Shown piece by piece: positions 14,311 to 22,281 of a stretch of 25,309 nucleotides of DNA. Origin of the DNA: Caldifarciminota bacterium (GTDB lineage Bacteria; Hydrothermota; Hydrothermia; B15-G9; DRBW01); the NCBI GenBank assembly GCA_011042705.1, contig DRBW01000204.1:1-25309 (forward strand), written 5' to 3'. The notes beneath the pieces were generated by a model, which was not told where the DNA came from, searched no databases, and saw only the letters and a list, made by a program, of their open reading frames with translations. The position numbers were made by a program, and so were the translations under genes. Positions within the stretch are counted from its first letter, which is position 1; each line of letters begins with the position of its first letter.

Positions 14311-15138
14311 TTATTCCTTCAGCCCGCTCCTCGCATAGCTCTCCACTATCTGCCTCTGGGCGACGAAGAAAAGGATGACGAGGGGCAGTATGGCGATGGT
14401 TGATGCTGCCATGAGTGCAGGATAATTCGTCGTTTCGCCCTGAGCGAAGTAAGCGAGTCCCACCTGAATGGGCCTCATCCGATCGGCGTTGGTTACCATC
14501 AGAGGCCACATGAAGGCGTTCCAGGAACCGATGATGCTGAAGATCGAGATGGTAACGATGGCGGGTTTCGTGAGGGGCATGAGTATGGTGAAGAGAAACC
14601 TGAATCTGCTGCAGCCGTCTATGACTGCAGCGTCGTAGAGGTCCCGGGGGACCGATCGAAAGTGCTGTCGCAAAAGGAATATACTGAAGACGTTCACCGA
14701 CCAGGGGACGATCAGGGCGTAAAAGGTATCTATCCAGCCAAGCCTCTGCACCAGTATAAAGAGCGGGACCACATAGACTGGAATGGGTATCATCATGAGG
14801 GAGAGGATGGAGACGAAGAGGGTTTCCCTTCCTTTAAATTCGAACCACGAAAAGGCATAGGCTGCGAGAATAGATGTTATCAAGACCCCAAGCAAAGTGA
14901 AGACCGTGGTGATTATAGATACGTAGATATAGCGGGGAAAGGGAACCTTCTGCCAGACCTCGGCGTAAGCATTCAGGGTGGGATGGAGGGGAATCCAGGT
15001 GGGCGGTATTCTGATGGCTTCGGGCTGGGTCTTAAAGGACGTGGAGATCATCCAGAGGAAGGGCAGGAGCATGAAGATCGCTCCCAGGGTGATCAGCACG
15101 TAAATGATTATTCTTCCGGCGGATATCTTAGACTTCAT
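14311..15138 (-). CDS. Sugar-type ABC transporter permease, MalG-like
   Basis: A 275-residue inner-membrane permease with six predicted helices and a short cytoplasmic N-terminus. The EAA loop that contacts the ATPase is at about 168-190 (YDAAVIDGCSRFRFLFTILM, then PLTKP). The pattern LLPFLWMISTSFK near the start and a C-terminal LPLVILFFVAQRQIVESYA segment are typical of the carbohydrate CUT1 group. The partner permease lies directly upstream with an 11-bp overlap. No substrate-binding protein or ATPase gene lies in the window, so the substrate cannot be assigned. Confidence 0.93.
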   Translation of the reverse strand: MKSKISAGRIIIYVLITLGAIFMLLPFLWMISTSFKTQPEAIRIPPTWIPLHPTLNAYAEVWQKVPFPRYIYVSIITTVFTLLGVLITSILAAYAFSWFEFKGRETLFVSILSLMMIPIPVYVVPLFILVQRLGWIDTFYALIVPWSVNVFSIFLLRQHFRSVPRDLYDAAVIDGCSRFRFLFTILMPLTKPAIVTISIFSIIGSWNAFMWPLMVTNADRMRPIQVGLAYFAQGETTNYPALMAASTIAILPLVILFFVAQRQIVESYARSGLKE

Positions 15139-16060
15139 AGTACACCTTCTTCTCCAGATAAGTTTTCTGGAAGATCGTGATCGCGAGGATTATGAGGAAG
15201 AAGACGAAAGCTATGGCGGATCCGTAGCCCACCTGGTATTCCTCGAATCCCTTCTGGTACAGGTAGTAGACGATTACCGACGTCGTTCCGAGGGGACCGC
15301 CCGGCGGCGGTCCGGTCATCGTCCAGATTGGAGCGAAGACCTGGAAGGAGATGATCGTGGTCATTATCGTCACGTAGAAAGTCGTGGGTGAGAGAAGGGG
15401 AAGGGTCACATTCCTGAAGGAATAAAAAGGGCTAGCTCCATCGATCTTCGCTGCCTCGTAATAGACCTGAGGGATGTTCTTGAGTCCGGCCAGGAAAATT
15501 ATTATGTTGTATCCCAATGACTTCCACACGCTCATCAGGCTTATCGAGAAGAGGGCCAGGGAAGGACCTTTCAGGATGTAGGGCAGCCTCAGTCCCGTTA
15601 TCATCTCGAAGATCCCCCTCGGCTCCTCGAGCCACTTGAGGGGAGAGAATCCCAGGGACGTGAGGAAAAAGTTGAAGAGCCCTCTGTTGGGGTCGTAGAG
15701 CCATTTCCATACCACAGAGACAGCGACGATCGAGGTGACGACAGGAAGGAAATAAATGGTCCTGTAAAGCCCTATGGCCTTTATTCCCCTGTTGAGCAGG
15801 ATGGCTATCGTCAGGGAGAAGATCAGGTTGAGGGGAACGGTGAAGATCGCATAGTAGAAGGTGTTTATCAGCGCCTGCCAGAAGAAGGGATCTTTGAAGA
15901 GGGATATATAGTTTCCGAGACCGAGGAAGCCCTTCTCGCCGGCTATGCCCCAGTCATAGAAGCTGAGCCTGAAGGCGTAGATTATGGGCAGGACCTTGAA
16001 CACGAGGAGCAAGGTCAGAGCAGGCAATAACAGTAGAAACGGTGCTATGTACCTTTTCAT
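15128..16060 (-). CDS. Sugar-type ABC transporter permease, MalF-like
   Basis: A 310-residue permease with six predicted helices. The N-terminus (PFLLLLPALTLLLVFKVLPI) and the loop SFYDWG are typical of MalF/UgpA-type carbohydrate permeases. The EAA motif is at about 201-224 (YEAAKIDGASPFYSFRNVTL followed by PLLSP). GPPPGGPLGTTSVIVYYLYQ near the C-terminus is another family hallmark. It starts 1 nt after the DUF4321 stop and overlaps the MalG-like gene by 11 bp. With no binding protein nearby, it probably serves a solute receptor encoded elsewhere. Confidence 0.93.
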   Translation of the reverse strand: MKRYIAPFLLLLPALTLLLVFKVLPIIYAFRLSFYDWGIAGEKGFLGLGNYISLFKDPFFWQALINTFYYAIFTVPLNLIFSLTIAILLNRGIKAIGLYRTIYFLPVVTSIVAVSVVWKWLYDPNRGLFNFFLTSLGFSPLKWLEEPRGIFEMITGLRLPYILKGPSLALFSISLMSVWKSLGYNIIIFLAGLKNIPQVYYEAAKIDGASPFYSFRNVTLPLLSPTTFYVTIMTTIISFQVFAPIWTMTGPPPGGPLGTTSVIVYYLYQKGFEEYQVGYGSAIAFVFFLIILAITIFQKTYLEKKVYYEV

Positions 16061-16061
16061 G

Positions 16062-16325
16062 TCAGAGCCTGTAAAAGATGTAGATCATGAGAAAAATAAA
16101 TATAACGCCCATCAGGTTAATTTGGAAGAAGAAGCCGAAGGTGAACTTGACGAAGGAGAGGTCCAGGGTGAAGGGCGAGAAGCCGAGCCTCGCGTAATCC
16201 AGAAAAAGCCTCTTTATCGGCCCGCTGGGCATCAATATCCTGAGGACGTCGCCTATCACATTGCCCACTACCGCGCCAATAACGAGGGAAAGAAACAGAT
16301 TGGCAGCGGTTCTCCTCATCAACAT
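16062..16325 (-). CDS. DUF4321-like small membrane protein
   Basis: An 87-residue protein with an N-terminal membrane helix (NLFLSLVIGAVVGNVIGDVL) and a C-terminal hydrophobic pair. The middle SPFTLDLSFVKFTFGFFFQI fits the DUF4321 pattern of (P)xTLDLxxxxxTFGxxxxxN. Function of the family is unknown. ATG 16325 (next in-frame ATG 16319) is chosen because an AGGAGGG Shine-Dalgarno lies 5-6 nt upstream. That Shine-Dalgarno begins 1 nt after the 3' end of tRNA-Leu(UAA), so this gene, and the permeases behind it, probably share the tRNA transcript. Confidence 0.75.
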   Translation of the reverse strand: MLMRRTAANLFLSLVIGAVVGNVIGDVLRILMPSGPIKRLFLDYARLGFSPFTLDLSFVKFTFGFFFQINLMGVIFIFLMIYIFYRL

Positions 16326-16330
16326 GTCAT

Positions 16331-16337
16331 CCCTCCT
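16331..16337 (-). promoter_or_regulatory. Shine-Dalgarno adjoining the tRNA-Leu 3' end
   Basis: AGGAGGG on the minus strand, separated from the tRNA discriminator base (16339) by a single nucleotide and from the DUF4321 ATG by 5-6 nt. After tRNA 3' cleavage this element would be the very 5' end of the mRNA. Confidence 0.8.
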
Positions 16338-16338
16338 A

Positions 16339-16422
16339 TGCCGGGGGCGGGACTCGAACCCGCACGGGGTTTCCCCCAGGGGATTTTAAGTCCCCTGCGT
16401 CTACCACTTCCGCCACCCCGGC
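16339..16422 (-). tRNA. tRNA-Leu (anticodon UAA)
   Basis: An 84-nt type II tRNA on the minus strand. The acceptor GCCGGGG pairs with CCCCGGC. The anticodon loop CTTAAAA within GGGGA/TCCCC gives UAA. A long variable arm (TGGGGGAAACCCCGT) is present. Discriminator A is at 16339; no CCA is encoded. It is second in a tRNA-Cys/tRNA-Leu transcript. Confidence 0.96.
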
Positions 16423-16433
16423 AAAAATTAAAG

Positions 16434-16506
16434 AGGCGGCACCCGGATTCGAACCGGGGAATAGCGGTTTTGCAAACCGCCGCCTTGGCCACTTGGCTAT
16501 GCCGCC
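16434..16506 (-). tRNA. tRNA-Cys (anticodon GCA)
   Basis: A 73-nt cloverleaf on the minus strand. The acceptor GGCGGCA pairs with TGCCGCC, the anticodon loop TTGCAAA within GCGGT/ACCGC gives GCA, and the discriminator is U, the cysteine identity base. No CCA is encoded. It lies 11 nt upstream of tRNA-Leu(UAA). Confidence 0.96.
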
Positions 16507-16523
16507 TCCTTTTTGGTTTTAAA

Positions 16524-16552
16524 AATATAAGCTGGTCGCCCGCTCTTGTCAA
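16524..16552 (-). promoter_or_regulatory. Promoter of the tRNA-Cys / tRNA-Leu / DUF4321 / permease transcript
   Basis: Minus strand: perfect TTGACA (16552-16547), 17-nt spacer, TATATT (16529-16524). The start site would be near 16517, about 11 nt before tRNA-Cys. No second promoter is obvious before DUF4321, so the transporter genes may depend on this tRNA promoter. Confidence 0.82.
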
Positions 16553-16590
16553 CCTCAGGGGGCACAGGCCGCCGAAGCCGCCTTCCATAT

Positions 16591-17265
16591 CTATTCTTTC
16601 TTCCCGATGAGGTTTTCCCTCTCCGAGAGCAAGAGCTCTATCCATCGGTCTATTCCCTGGCCCGTCTTCGCCGAGACCTCGATGATCTTGAGCCCCGGGT
16701 TAACCCCAAGAGCGTTTTTCCTGAGGGTTTCCACGTCCATGTCGAGGTAGGGTAAGAGGTCGATCTTGTTGATCAGCATGGCATGGGACACGCGGAACAT
16801 GAGGGGATATTTGAGAGGCTTGTCCTCGCCCTCGGGCGTGCTCAGCACTACGACGTTCAGATGGGAACCAACGTCGAATTCTGCCGGGCAGACCAGGTTG
16901 CCGATGTTTTCTATGAAGAGGAAATCGAGGCCATCGAGTTTCATCTCGTTGAGGGCGGCCCTGATCCACCCTGCCTCGAGGTGGCAGTCTCCTCCGAAGG
17001 GACCCGTGTTGATCTGGAAGGTCTCCACGCCCAGCCTGGCCATCCTCTCGGCATCGAGGGTGGTCTGGATGTCGCCCTCGATCACCCCGAATTTGAACCC
17101 GTCGCCGAGCTTTTCAACGGTTTTCTCTATTATCGACGATTTCCCGGAACCCGGCGAGGACATCATGTTGACGCAGAGTATCCCCTTCTCCCTGAGAAAA
17201 CGGCGGTTCTCATCGGCCATTTTCTCGTTGGTCTCAAGTATTTTCTTTAAGACCTTGATCTCCAT
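16591..17265 (-). CDS. hypB: Hydrogenase nickel-incorporation GTPase HypB
   Basis: A 224-residue SIMIBI-class GTPase that drives nickel insertion into [NiFe]-hydrogenase with HypA. The P-loop SSPGSGKSS is at 36-44, a VIEGD switch segment near 61-65, and NKID at 177-180 gives guanine specificity. The metal site residues at the dimer interface are C94 and H95 in GGDCHLE; C126 in CPAEFDVG is also conserved. The N-terminal His-rich nickel store and the CXXCGC motif of some HypB proteins are absent. ATG 17265 is preferred over the upstream in-frame ATG 17298, because an AAGGAGG sits 6 nt before it. It overlaps the hypA end by 32 bp and is last in the operon. Confidence 0.95.
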   Translation of the reverse strand: MEIKVLKKILETNEKMADENRRFLREKGILCVNMMSSPGSGKSSIIEKTVEKLGDGFKFGVIEGDIQTTLDAERMARLGVETFQINTGPFGGDCHLEAGWIRAALNEMKLDGLDFLFIENIGNLVCPAEFDVGSHLNVVVLSTPEGEDKPLKYPLMFRVSHAMLINKIDLLPYLDMDVETLRKNALGVNPGLKIIEVSAKTGQGIDRWIELLLSERENLIGKKE

Positions 17266-17620
17266 TTTCGTCCTCCTTGACGATTTTAAAGGATTCAATG
17301 AGAAGCTCCTCGCCGCGGATCACCTTTATCTCGGGTGACCCGCAGCGGGGGCATACAAAGAGATAGCCGTCGAGCTCGAATTCCTCGCCGCACTTCTCAC
17401 AGCGGGCAGTCAGGGGAACCTCCTGTACCTCGAGCTCAGCGCCCTCGAGGGGCGTGCCCTCCGACATAAGCTTGAAACAGAAATCGAGGGCTTCGACCGA
17501 GAGTACGTGAATCCTTCCCACTTTTAATTTTATCGATTTGACCCGTTTCACTCCCTTTATCCCTTCTAAGGACTGCGAGACCGTGGCCACTATATTTTTT
17601 GCAAGCGACAGCTCGTGCAT
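17234..17620 (-). CDS. hypA: Hydrogenase nickel-insertion metallochaperone HypA
   Basis: A 128-residue protein that binds and hands over Ni(II) to the hydrogenase large subunit with HypB. It starts MHELSLAKNI, giving the nickel-binding M1-H2-E3 motif. The structural zinc site is C74-E-K-C77 and C90-P-R-C93. The C-terminal tail after residue 112 is a little longer and more acidic than usual. The start codon shares one base with the hypE stop (TGATG), and the end overlaps hypB by 32 bp. Confidence 0.95.
   Translation of the reverse strand: MHELSLAKNIVATVSQSLEGIKGVKRVKSIKLKVGRIHVLSVEALDFCFKLMSEGTPLEGAELEVQEVPLTARCEKCGEEFELDGYLFVCPRCGSPEIKVIRGEELLIESFKIVKEDENGDQGLKENT
17272..17278 (-). promoter_or_regulatory. 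Shine-Dalgarno that decides the hypB start
   Basis: AAGGAGG on the minus strand, inside the end of hypA and 6 nt before ATG 17265. It argues against the longer in-frame start at 17298. Confidence 0.75.
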
Positions 17621-18621
17621 CAGCAGATCCTCGGAAGTTGCTCTCCCTGAGGCATCTCCAGGATTCTCCTTGTGCCGTATGCCGTCACGAGGATCACCTT
17701 TCCCGGAGCCTCATCGGTGAACTCTCCTATTATAGATGACTCTTTACCCAGAGGGTGTGATCTCATGGTATCGAGGGCTCTTTGAGCCTCCTCTCGGCCC
17801 ACCACGAAGACCATTTTGCCCTCGTTGGCGGCCAGAAGGGGATCTATGCCCAGTATCTCCGAGAGGCCCCTGACCGCCTCTCTGACGGGGACCTTTTCCT
17901 CATAGAGATTTAATCCGAAGCTCTTTCCCCTGACGATCTCGTTGGCCACAGCAGCCAGCCCGCCACGGGTGGGATCCCGCATGAACTTCACGTCGACCGC
18001 GTCCAGGACGGACTTCACTAAATCCCATAGCGGAGCGCAATCGCTTCGCAGATCTCCGGGATCTTCGAGTATTTTCTCCCGCAGAGCCATTACCGTTATC
18101 CCGTGGTCGCCTATGGTTCCGTTCACGAGCAGAACGTCGCCGGGCTCTATCCTTTCGGGGGAGGGCGGGGGAGTCCTGTAGAGCCTGCCGATTCCCGATG
18201 TGTTGATAAAGAGCCCGTCGGCCTTTCCCCTCTCGACGACTTTGGTATCGCCGGTTATCACGGGAATACCGACTTCCGATGCAGTTTTGCTCATGGAGCT
18301 CACTATTTTCTCGAGGTCCTCAAGGACAAAGCCTTCCTCTATTATGAAGGCAGCCGAGAGATAGAGGGGTTCCGCCCCTGAAGCCGATAGGTCGTTTATC
18401 GTCCCTGAGACTGCGAGCTTTCCTATGTCGCCTCCGGGGAAAAAGAGGGGGCTGACCACGTAGGAATCGGTGGTAAAGGCATATTGACCCACAGTGGCGT
18501 CGAAGAGGGCTGAGTCTCCGAGTTCGGAGAGCTTTTCGTTCTCGAAATACTTGAGGAAGACTTTTTCTATGAGTTCACGGGTCCTTTTTCCTCCTCCGCC
18601 GTGGGAGAGAAGTATTTCCAT
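17620..18621 (-). CDS. hypE: Hydrogenase maturation protein HypE (thiocyanate/cyanide ligand synthesis)
   Basis: A 333-residue PurM/AIR-synthase-like protein. It dehydrates the carbamoyl group that HypF places on its C-terminal cysteine, giving the cyanide ligand for the Fe centre. The C-terminal signature PRIC is intact, with the acceptor cysteine as the last residue. The N-terminal LLSHGGGGKRTRELI and the ATP-binding VSGTINDLSASGAEPLYLSA region fit the family. The start at ATG 18621 is chosen because the family begins near LLSHGGGG and a GGAGG lies just before it; the longer in-frame start at 18684 would add 21 residues inside hypD. The gene starts 1 nt after the hypD stop. Confidence 0.96.
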   Translation of the reverse strand: MEILLSHGGGGKRTRELIEKVFLKYFENEKLSELGDSALFDATVGQYAFTTDSYVVSPLFFPGGDIGKLAVSGTINDLSASGAEPLYLSAAFIIEEGFVLEDLEKIVSSMSKTASEVGIPVITGDTKVVERGKADGLFINTSGIGRLYRTPPPSPERIEPGDVLLVNGTIGDHGITVMALREKILEDPGDLRSDCAPLWDLVKSVLDAVDVKFMRDPTRGGLAAVANEIVRGKSFGLNLYEEKVPVREAVRGLSEILGIDPLLAANEGKMVFVVGREEAQRALDTMRSHPLGKESSIIGEFTDEAPGKVILVTAYGTRRILEMPQGEQLPRIC

Positions 18622-18622
18622 T

Positions 18623-19708
18623 TCAGCCTCCGTACTTGTAATAGGCAGCGCAGGTCCCCTCGCTGGAGACCATACAGGGCCCATACGGGTTATCGGGCGT
18701 GCAGCTCTTTCCGAAGAGGGGGCACTCGGGCGGTGAGACCTTGCCCTTGAGCACGTCGCCGCAACGACAGAGAGGATTCTCGCGGGTTTCCTCGACCTCG
18801 ACTTTCACCGAATTCCTTATGTCGAATTCCAGGTAGTTTTCCCTGAGCTCCAGGCCGCTTGAGGGGATAATGCCGAGCCCCCTCCATTCGCTGTCGGCTT
18901 CGGCAAAGACCTCCTTCATTATTTCCCTGGCGCGCGGGTTCCCTTCTCTCTTGACGACCCTGGTGTAGGCATTTCTCACCTCGCTTTTGCATTCCTTCAG
19001 GTCCCTCAGGATCATGTAGAGGGCTGACAGGATGTCGGCTGGCTCAAATCCTCCGACGGCCGAAGTGATCCCGTATTTCTCGATAAGAGGCCTGTAAGGT
19101 TCGGTGCCTATTACGGTGGACACGTGGCCGGGCAGGAGGAAGGCGTCGATCTCTATCTCGGGGTCCTGAAGCAGAGCCTCCATTGCCGGGGGAATGACCT
19201 TGTTCCCAGGGAGGACATAGAAGTTGCGAATCCCTTTGTTCCTGGCCTCTTTGAGAGCGGCCGCTATGAGGGGGGCCGTGGTTTCGAAGCCGACGGCGAG
19301 GAAGACGACCTTTTCGTCGGGATTTTTTTCGGCATGGAGGAGCGCGTCGTGGGGAGAATAGACCACCAGCACCTTTGCGCCCTTTGATTTTTCCCTTTCA
19401 AGAGAGGAGCTCGAACCGGGCACCTTCACCATGTCGCCGAAAGTAGCTATGGTCACCCCTTTAAGCCTGGATAGGGCGATTGCCGTGTCTATATATCTGT
19501 TGGGAGTCACGCATACGGGACAGCCGGGGCCCGATATCAGGCGGACCGTCGGGGGAAGAAGGGAGGGAAGCCCGAACCTCCTTATCGCCATGGTGTGCGT
19601 TCCGCAGACCTCCATGATTTTCACGGTCCTCTCGGGGGCGACCTTACTGATCTCCTCCTTCAGCCGCTCGATGACCGCGGGATCCCTGAATTCGACAAGG
19701 TATTTCAT
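18623..19708 (-). CDS. hypD: Hydrogenase maturation iron-sulfur protein HypD
   Basis: A 361-residue 4Fe-4S protein that, with HypC, builds the Fe(CN)2CO unit of [NiFe]-hydrogenase. The conserved catalytic segments are VCGTHTMAIR around C35 and GPGCPVCVTP with C63 and C66. The C-terminal region (CRCGDVLKGK, ECPLFGKSC, GPCMVSSEGTC) holds the cluster-binding cysteines. Length is normal for the family. It overlaps hypC by 4 bp and is followed after 1 nt by hypE. Confidence 0.97.
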   Translation of the reverse strand: MKYLVEFRDPAVIERLKEEISKVAPERTVKIMEVCGTHTMAIRRFGLPSLLPPTVRLISGPGCPVCVTPNRYIDTAIALSRLKGVTIATFGDMVKVPGSSSSLEREKSKGAKVLVVYSPHDALLHAEKNPDEKVVFLAVGFETTAPLIAAALKEARNKGIRNFYVLPGNKVIPPAMEALLQDPEIEIDAFLLPGHVSTVIGTEPYRPLIEKYGITSAVGGFEPADILSALYMILRDLKECKSEVRNAYTRVVKREGNPRAREIMKEVFAEADSEWRGLGIIPSSGLELRENYLEFDIRNSVKVEVEETRENPLCRCGDVLKGKVSPPECPLFGKSCTPDNPYGPCMVSSEGTCAAYYKYGG

Positions 19709-19920
19709 ATTATCCGGGCTTCCTTCAGGATCTTCAGGGTTTCGAGGGCCTCTTCCTCATCCAGTTTCTGGATGGCGTAGCCAGCATGTACGATGACGTA
19801 ATCCCCAACTTTCACGTCCTCCAGGAGATCGAGGCGCACGTCCCTTTTCACTCCGCCGAGCTCTGCCTTGCCGTCAGGCCAGTTAAGTTCAACCAATTTC
19901 ATGGGAATTCCGAGACACAT
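19705..19920 (-). CDS. hypC: Hydrogenase maturation chaperone HypC
   Basis: A 71-residue protein starting MCLGIPMKL, with the essential Cys2 that contacts HypD and the hydrogenase large-subunit precursor. VGDYVIVHAGYAIQKLDEEE is the conserved second half. A GGGAGG ribosome binding site lies about 7 nt before the ATG, inside the end of hypF (stop at 19922). It overlaps hypD by 4 bp. Confidence 0.97.
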   Translation of the reverse strand: MCLGIPMKLVELNWPDGKAELGGVKRDVRLDLLEDVKVGDYVIVHAGYAIQKLDEEEALETLKILKEARII

Positions 19921-19921
19921 C

Positions 19922-22210
19922 TCATAACCTCCCTTCTCTCACGAGCACAGCGGCCGTGTAGGCCTGCCCGAGAGAGACACCGCCGTCGTTTATCGGCACT
20001 TTTTCGTTAAAATAGACCTTAAATCTGTTTTCTTTCAGCGCGTTTATCGTCCTCTCGAGGAGAAAACGGTTCTGAAAGGCCCCTCCAGAGAGGACGACCT
20101 TTTCGATCCCCCTATCGTCTCTGACGAAATCCGCCACTCTGAGGACCGCGGAAACGAACCAGTTGTGGAACCTGGCCGCGATCACGGGGACCGGCGTTCC
20201 CCGCAGGATATCGTCATAAACCTCAGCGACGAGCGCCTTGACGTCCAGGATGAGATGGCCCTCGCTCTCCGTAAATAGGGGCTCGTAGGAATCCTTCACT
20301 TCCGGATCGGCGGCCATCTCAAGCTCGATTGCCGCCTGGGCCTCGTAAGTTATCCGGTGCCTTATCGAGAGGAGCGATGAAACCCCATCGAAGAGGCGTC
20401 CGGCGCTCGAAGTCAGGGGCGAGAGCCTCTCAGTTTCAGCGAGTCGCAGCACCGCTTCGAGATTGTGATTTGTTCTCAGTTTCGCTGCCCATGGCGTTTC
20501 CAGGGCTTCCTCGCCCAGCACTTCCTTCATGAGGGCGAGGGCGATCCTCCAGGGTTCCTCTATGGCCTTCTCTCCTCCCGGCAGGGGGAAATAAGCTATG
20601 TGAGCTATTCTCTCGAAGTTTCCTGTTTTCCCGGCGAAGAACTCTCCTCCCCATATTCTGCCGTCTCTCCCGTATCCGGTGCCGTCAAAGGCCACCCCGA
20701 GCACTTCGTCATCGACTAATCCCTTCTCGGCGAGAACACTTGCCAGGTGAGCCTCGTGGTGTTGAACGGCCAGGGCGGGAAGCTCCATTTCCCCGGCGAG
20801 GCGAGTTGTGGGATAATCTGGGTGGAGGTCGTGCACCACCAGCTCGGGCTTAAACCCGAAAAGCTTTTTCAGCCTTTCCATGATCTCCAGGAGGTAAAGG
20901 TAATTGTCGTAGATGTCGTTGTCGCCGAGGTACTGCGAGAGGAAAGCCCTCTGGCCTCTCAGAAAACAGAGGGTGGATTTCATCATGGGGCCGAGGGCGA
21001 GTATCTCCTTATCTGATGTGAAGGGAAGAGAAATGGGAGCGGGCACATAGCCCCTCGCCCTCCTTATCAGTATCTCCTTACCGTCGATGACCCGCGCGAC
21101 GGAATCGTCTATCCTGGTGGCAATGTCTCTGTTATGGAGGAGGAAGTAATCGGCGATTCCCGACAGTTTCTCCAGGGCGACATCATTGTCCTTGATTATG
21201 GACTCGTCCCTGAGGTTTCCGCTGGTCATAACGAGCGGCCTCTTTGTTTCCCTGAGCAGCAGATGATGGAGGGGAGTATAGGGCAACATGAAACCTATAT
21301 ATCGATTGCGGGGTGCTACATCCCGGGAGATGACTTTCCAGGCTTCCTCGCGGGCTTCGAGGAGCAGGATGGGGCACTTCGGTGAAGTGAGGAGCTCCCT
21401 TTCCTTATCGCTCAGAAAGCAGAGTCTCTCCACGGTTTCGAGATCGGGGGCCATCAATGCAAAGGGCTTGTCGCCCCTCTTTTTCAAAGCCCGTAGCCTT
21501 TTCACAACGTTGTCATTCGTCGCATCGCAGGCTACGTGAAACCCTCCGAGCCCTTTTAAGGCGATTATCTTTCCCTCCTGGATAAACCGTGCAGCTGCCT
21601 TTATGGGATCTCCGACCTGAATTTTCACCCCATTTCCCTCGACGAGCCAGACCTCAGGGCCGCAGACGGGGCAGGCATTAGGCTGAGCGTGAAACCTCCT
21701 GTCGGCAGGATTTTCGTATTCTGCCCTGCATTCCGGGCACATCTCAAATTTTCTCATCGTCGTGTTGGGCCTGTCGTAAGGGACATCCTCGATAATCGTA
21801 TATCGCGGCCCGCAGTTCGTGCAGTTGATGAAGGGATAACGGAATCTCCTGTCTCCCGGGTCAAAAAGTTCCCTCAGGCAATCGGGGCACGTGGCGAGAT
21901 CGGGCGATATCAGCGTTTCCCTTTCCCTTCCCGAGGAGCTCTCATAAATGACAAAACTCGCATCTCCTTTAGTATCTATTTCCTCCTCGACGAGCCTGTC
22001 GATGGAAGCGGCAGGCGGGCACTCGCTGTAAAGACGCCTTTTGAATGTTTCTATTTTTTCCTCGTCGCCCTCGATCTCGATTTCCACCCCCAGGGTGTCG
22101 TTGCGGACAAATCCCCTCAATCCGAGGGAGGTGGCTATCCTGTACACATAGGGCCTGAAACCGACTCCCTGAACAATTCCATAAACTCTGAGGAGTTTCC
22201 TCTTAATCAT
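19922..22210 (-). CDS. hypF: Hydrogenase maturation carbamoyltransferase HypF
   Basis: A 762-residue enzyme that makes carbamoyl-adenylate from carbamoyl phosphate and ATP and transfers the group to HypE. Domains in order: acylphosphatase at 1-90 (VQGVGFRPYVYRI, RNDTLG); two zinc fingers with C108/C111, C130/C133, C158/C161 and C180/C183; a YrdC-like domain at about 200-395 (KGLGGFHVACDA); and a Kae1-like domain at about 400-762 with the metal site HHEAH at 484-488, FDGTGYGRDG near 508 and GGAFQNRFLLE near the end. All domains are complete. It is the first gene of the hyp operon. The ATG lies 9 nt from a TATAAT box and no Shine-Dalgarno is present, so the mRNA is probably leaderless. Confidence 0.97.
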   Translation of the reverse strand: MIKRKLLRVYGIVQGVGFRPYVYRIATSLGLRGFVRNDTLGVEIEIEGDEEKIETFKRRLYSECPPAASIDRLVEEEIDTKGDASFVIYESSSGRERETLISPDLATCPDCLRELFDPGDRRFRYPFINCTNCGPRYTIIEDVPYDRPNTTMRKFEMCPECRAEYENPADRRFHAQPNACPVCGPEVWLVEGNGVKIQVGDPIKAAARFIQEGKIIALKGLGGFHVACDATNDNVVKRLRALKKRGDKPFALMAPDLETVERLCFLSDKERELLTSPKCPILLLEAREEAWKVISRDVAPRNRYIGFMLPYTPLHHLLLRETKRPLVMTSGNLRDESIIKDNDVALEKLSGIADYFLLHNRDIATRIDDSVARVIDGKEILIRRARGYVPAPISLPFTSDKEILALGPMMKSTLCFLRGQRAFLSQYLGDNDIYDNYLYLLEIMERLKKLFGFKPELVVHDLHPDYPTTRLAGEMELPALAVQHHEAHLASVLAEKGLVDDEVLGVAFDGTGYGRDGRIWGGEFFAGKTGNFERIAHIAYFPLPGGEKAIEEPWRIALALMKEVLGEEALETPWAAKLRTNHNLEAVLRLAETERLSPLTSSAGRLFDGVSSLLSIRHRITYEAQAAIELEMAADPEVKDSYEPLFTESEGHLILDVKALVAEVYDDILRGTPVPVIAARFHNWFVSAVLRVADFVRDDRGIEKVVLSGGAFQNRFLLERTINALKENRFKVYFNEKVPINDGGVSLGQAYTAAVLVREGRL

Positions 22211-22218
22211 TCAGCTAA

Positions 22219-22247
22219 ATTATACAGCAAATAGCCTTTTATGACAA
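22219..22247 (-). promoter_or_regulatory. Promoter of the hyp operon, predicted leaderless
   Basis: Minus strand TTGTCA (22247-22242), 17-nt spacer, perfect TATAAT (22224-22219). Start site expected at 22211-22213, only 1-3 nt before the hypF ATG at 22210. The short interval (TTAGCTGA) contains no Shine-Dalgarno. Confidence 0.8.
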
Positions 22248-22257
22248 TATTCACATA

Positions 22258-22280
22258 AAATAGAGATTCTTTTTCTATTT
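22258..22280. repeat. Inverted repeat AAATAGA-N9-TCTATTT between divergent promoters
   Basis: AAATAGA (22258-22264) and TCTATTT (22274-22280) form a 7-bp inverted repeat with a 9-nt gap. It lies between the two back-to-back -35 boxes (hyp at 22242-22247, GT4 at 22282-22287), where one bound regulator could affect both. The region is AT-rich, so chance is possible. Confidence 0.4.
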
Positions 22281-22281
22281 C

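Noticed and set aside
17620..18684. Longer HypE with 21 extra N-terminal residues
   Set aside because: The extension lies inside hypD, does not match the family start, and a Shine-Dalgarno favours ATG 18621.
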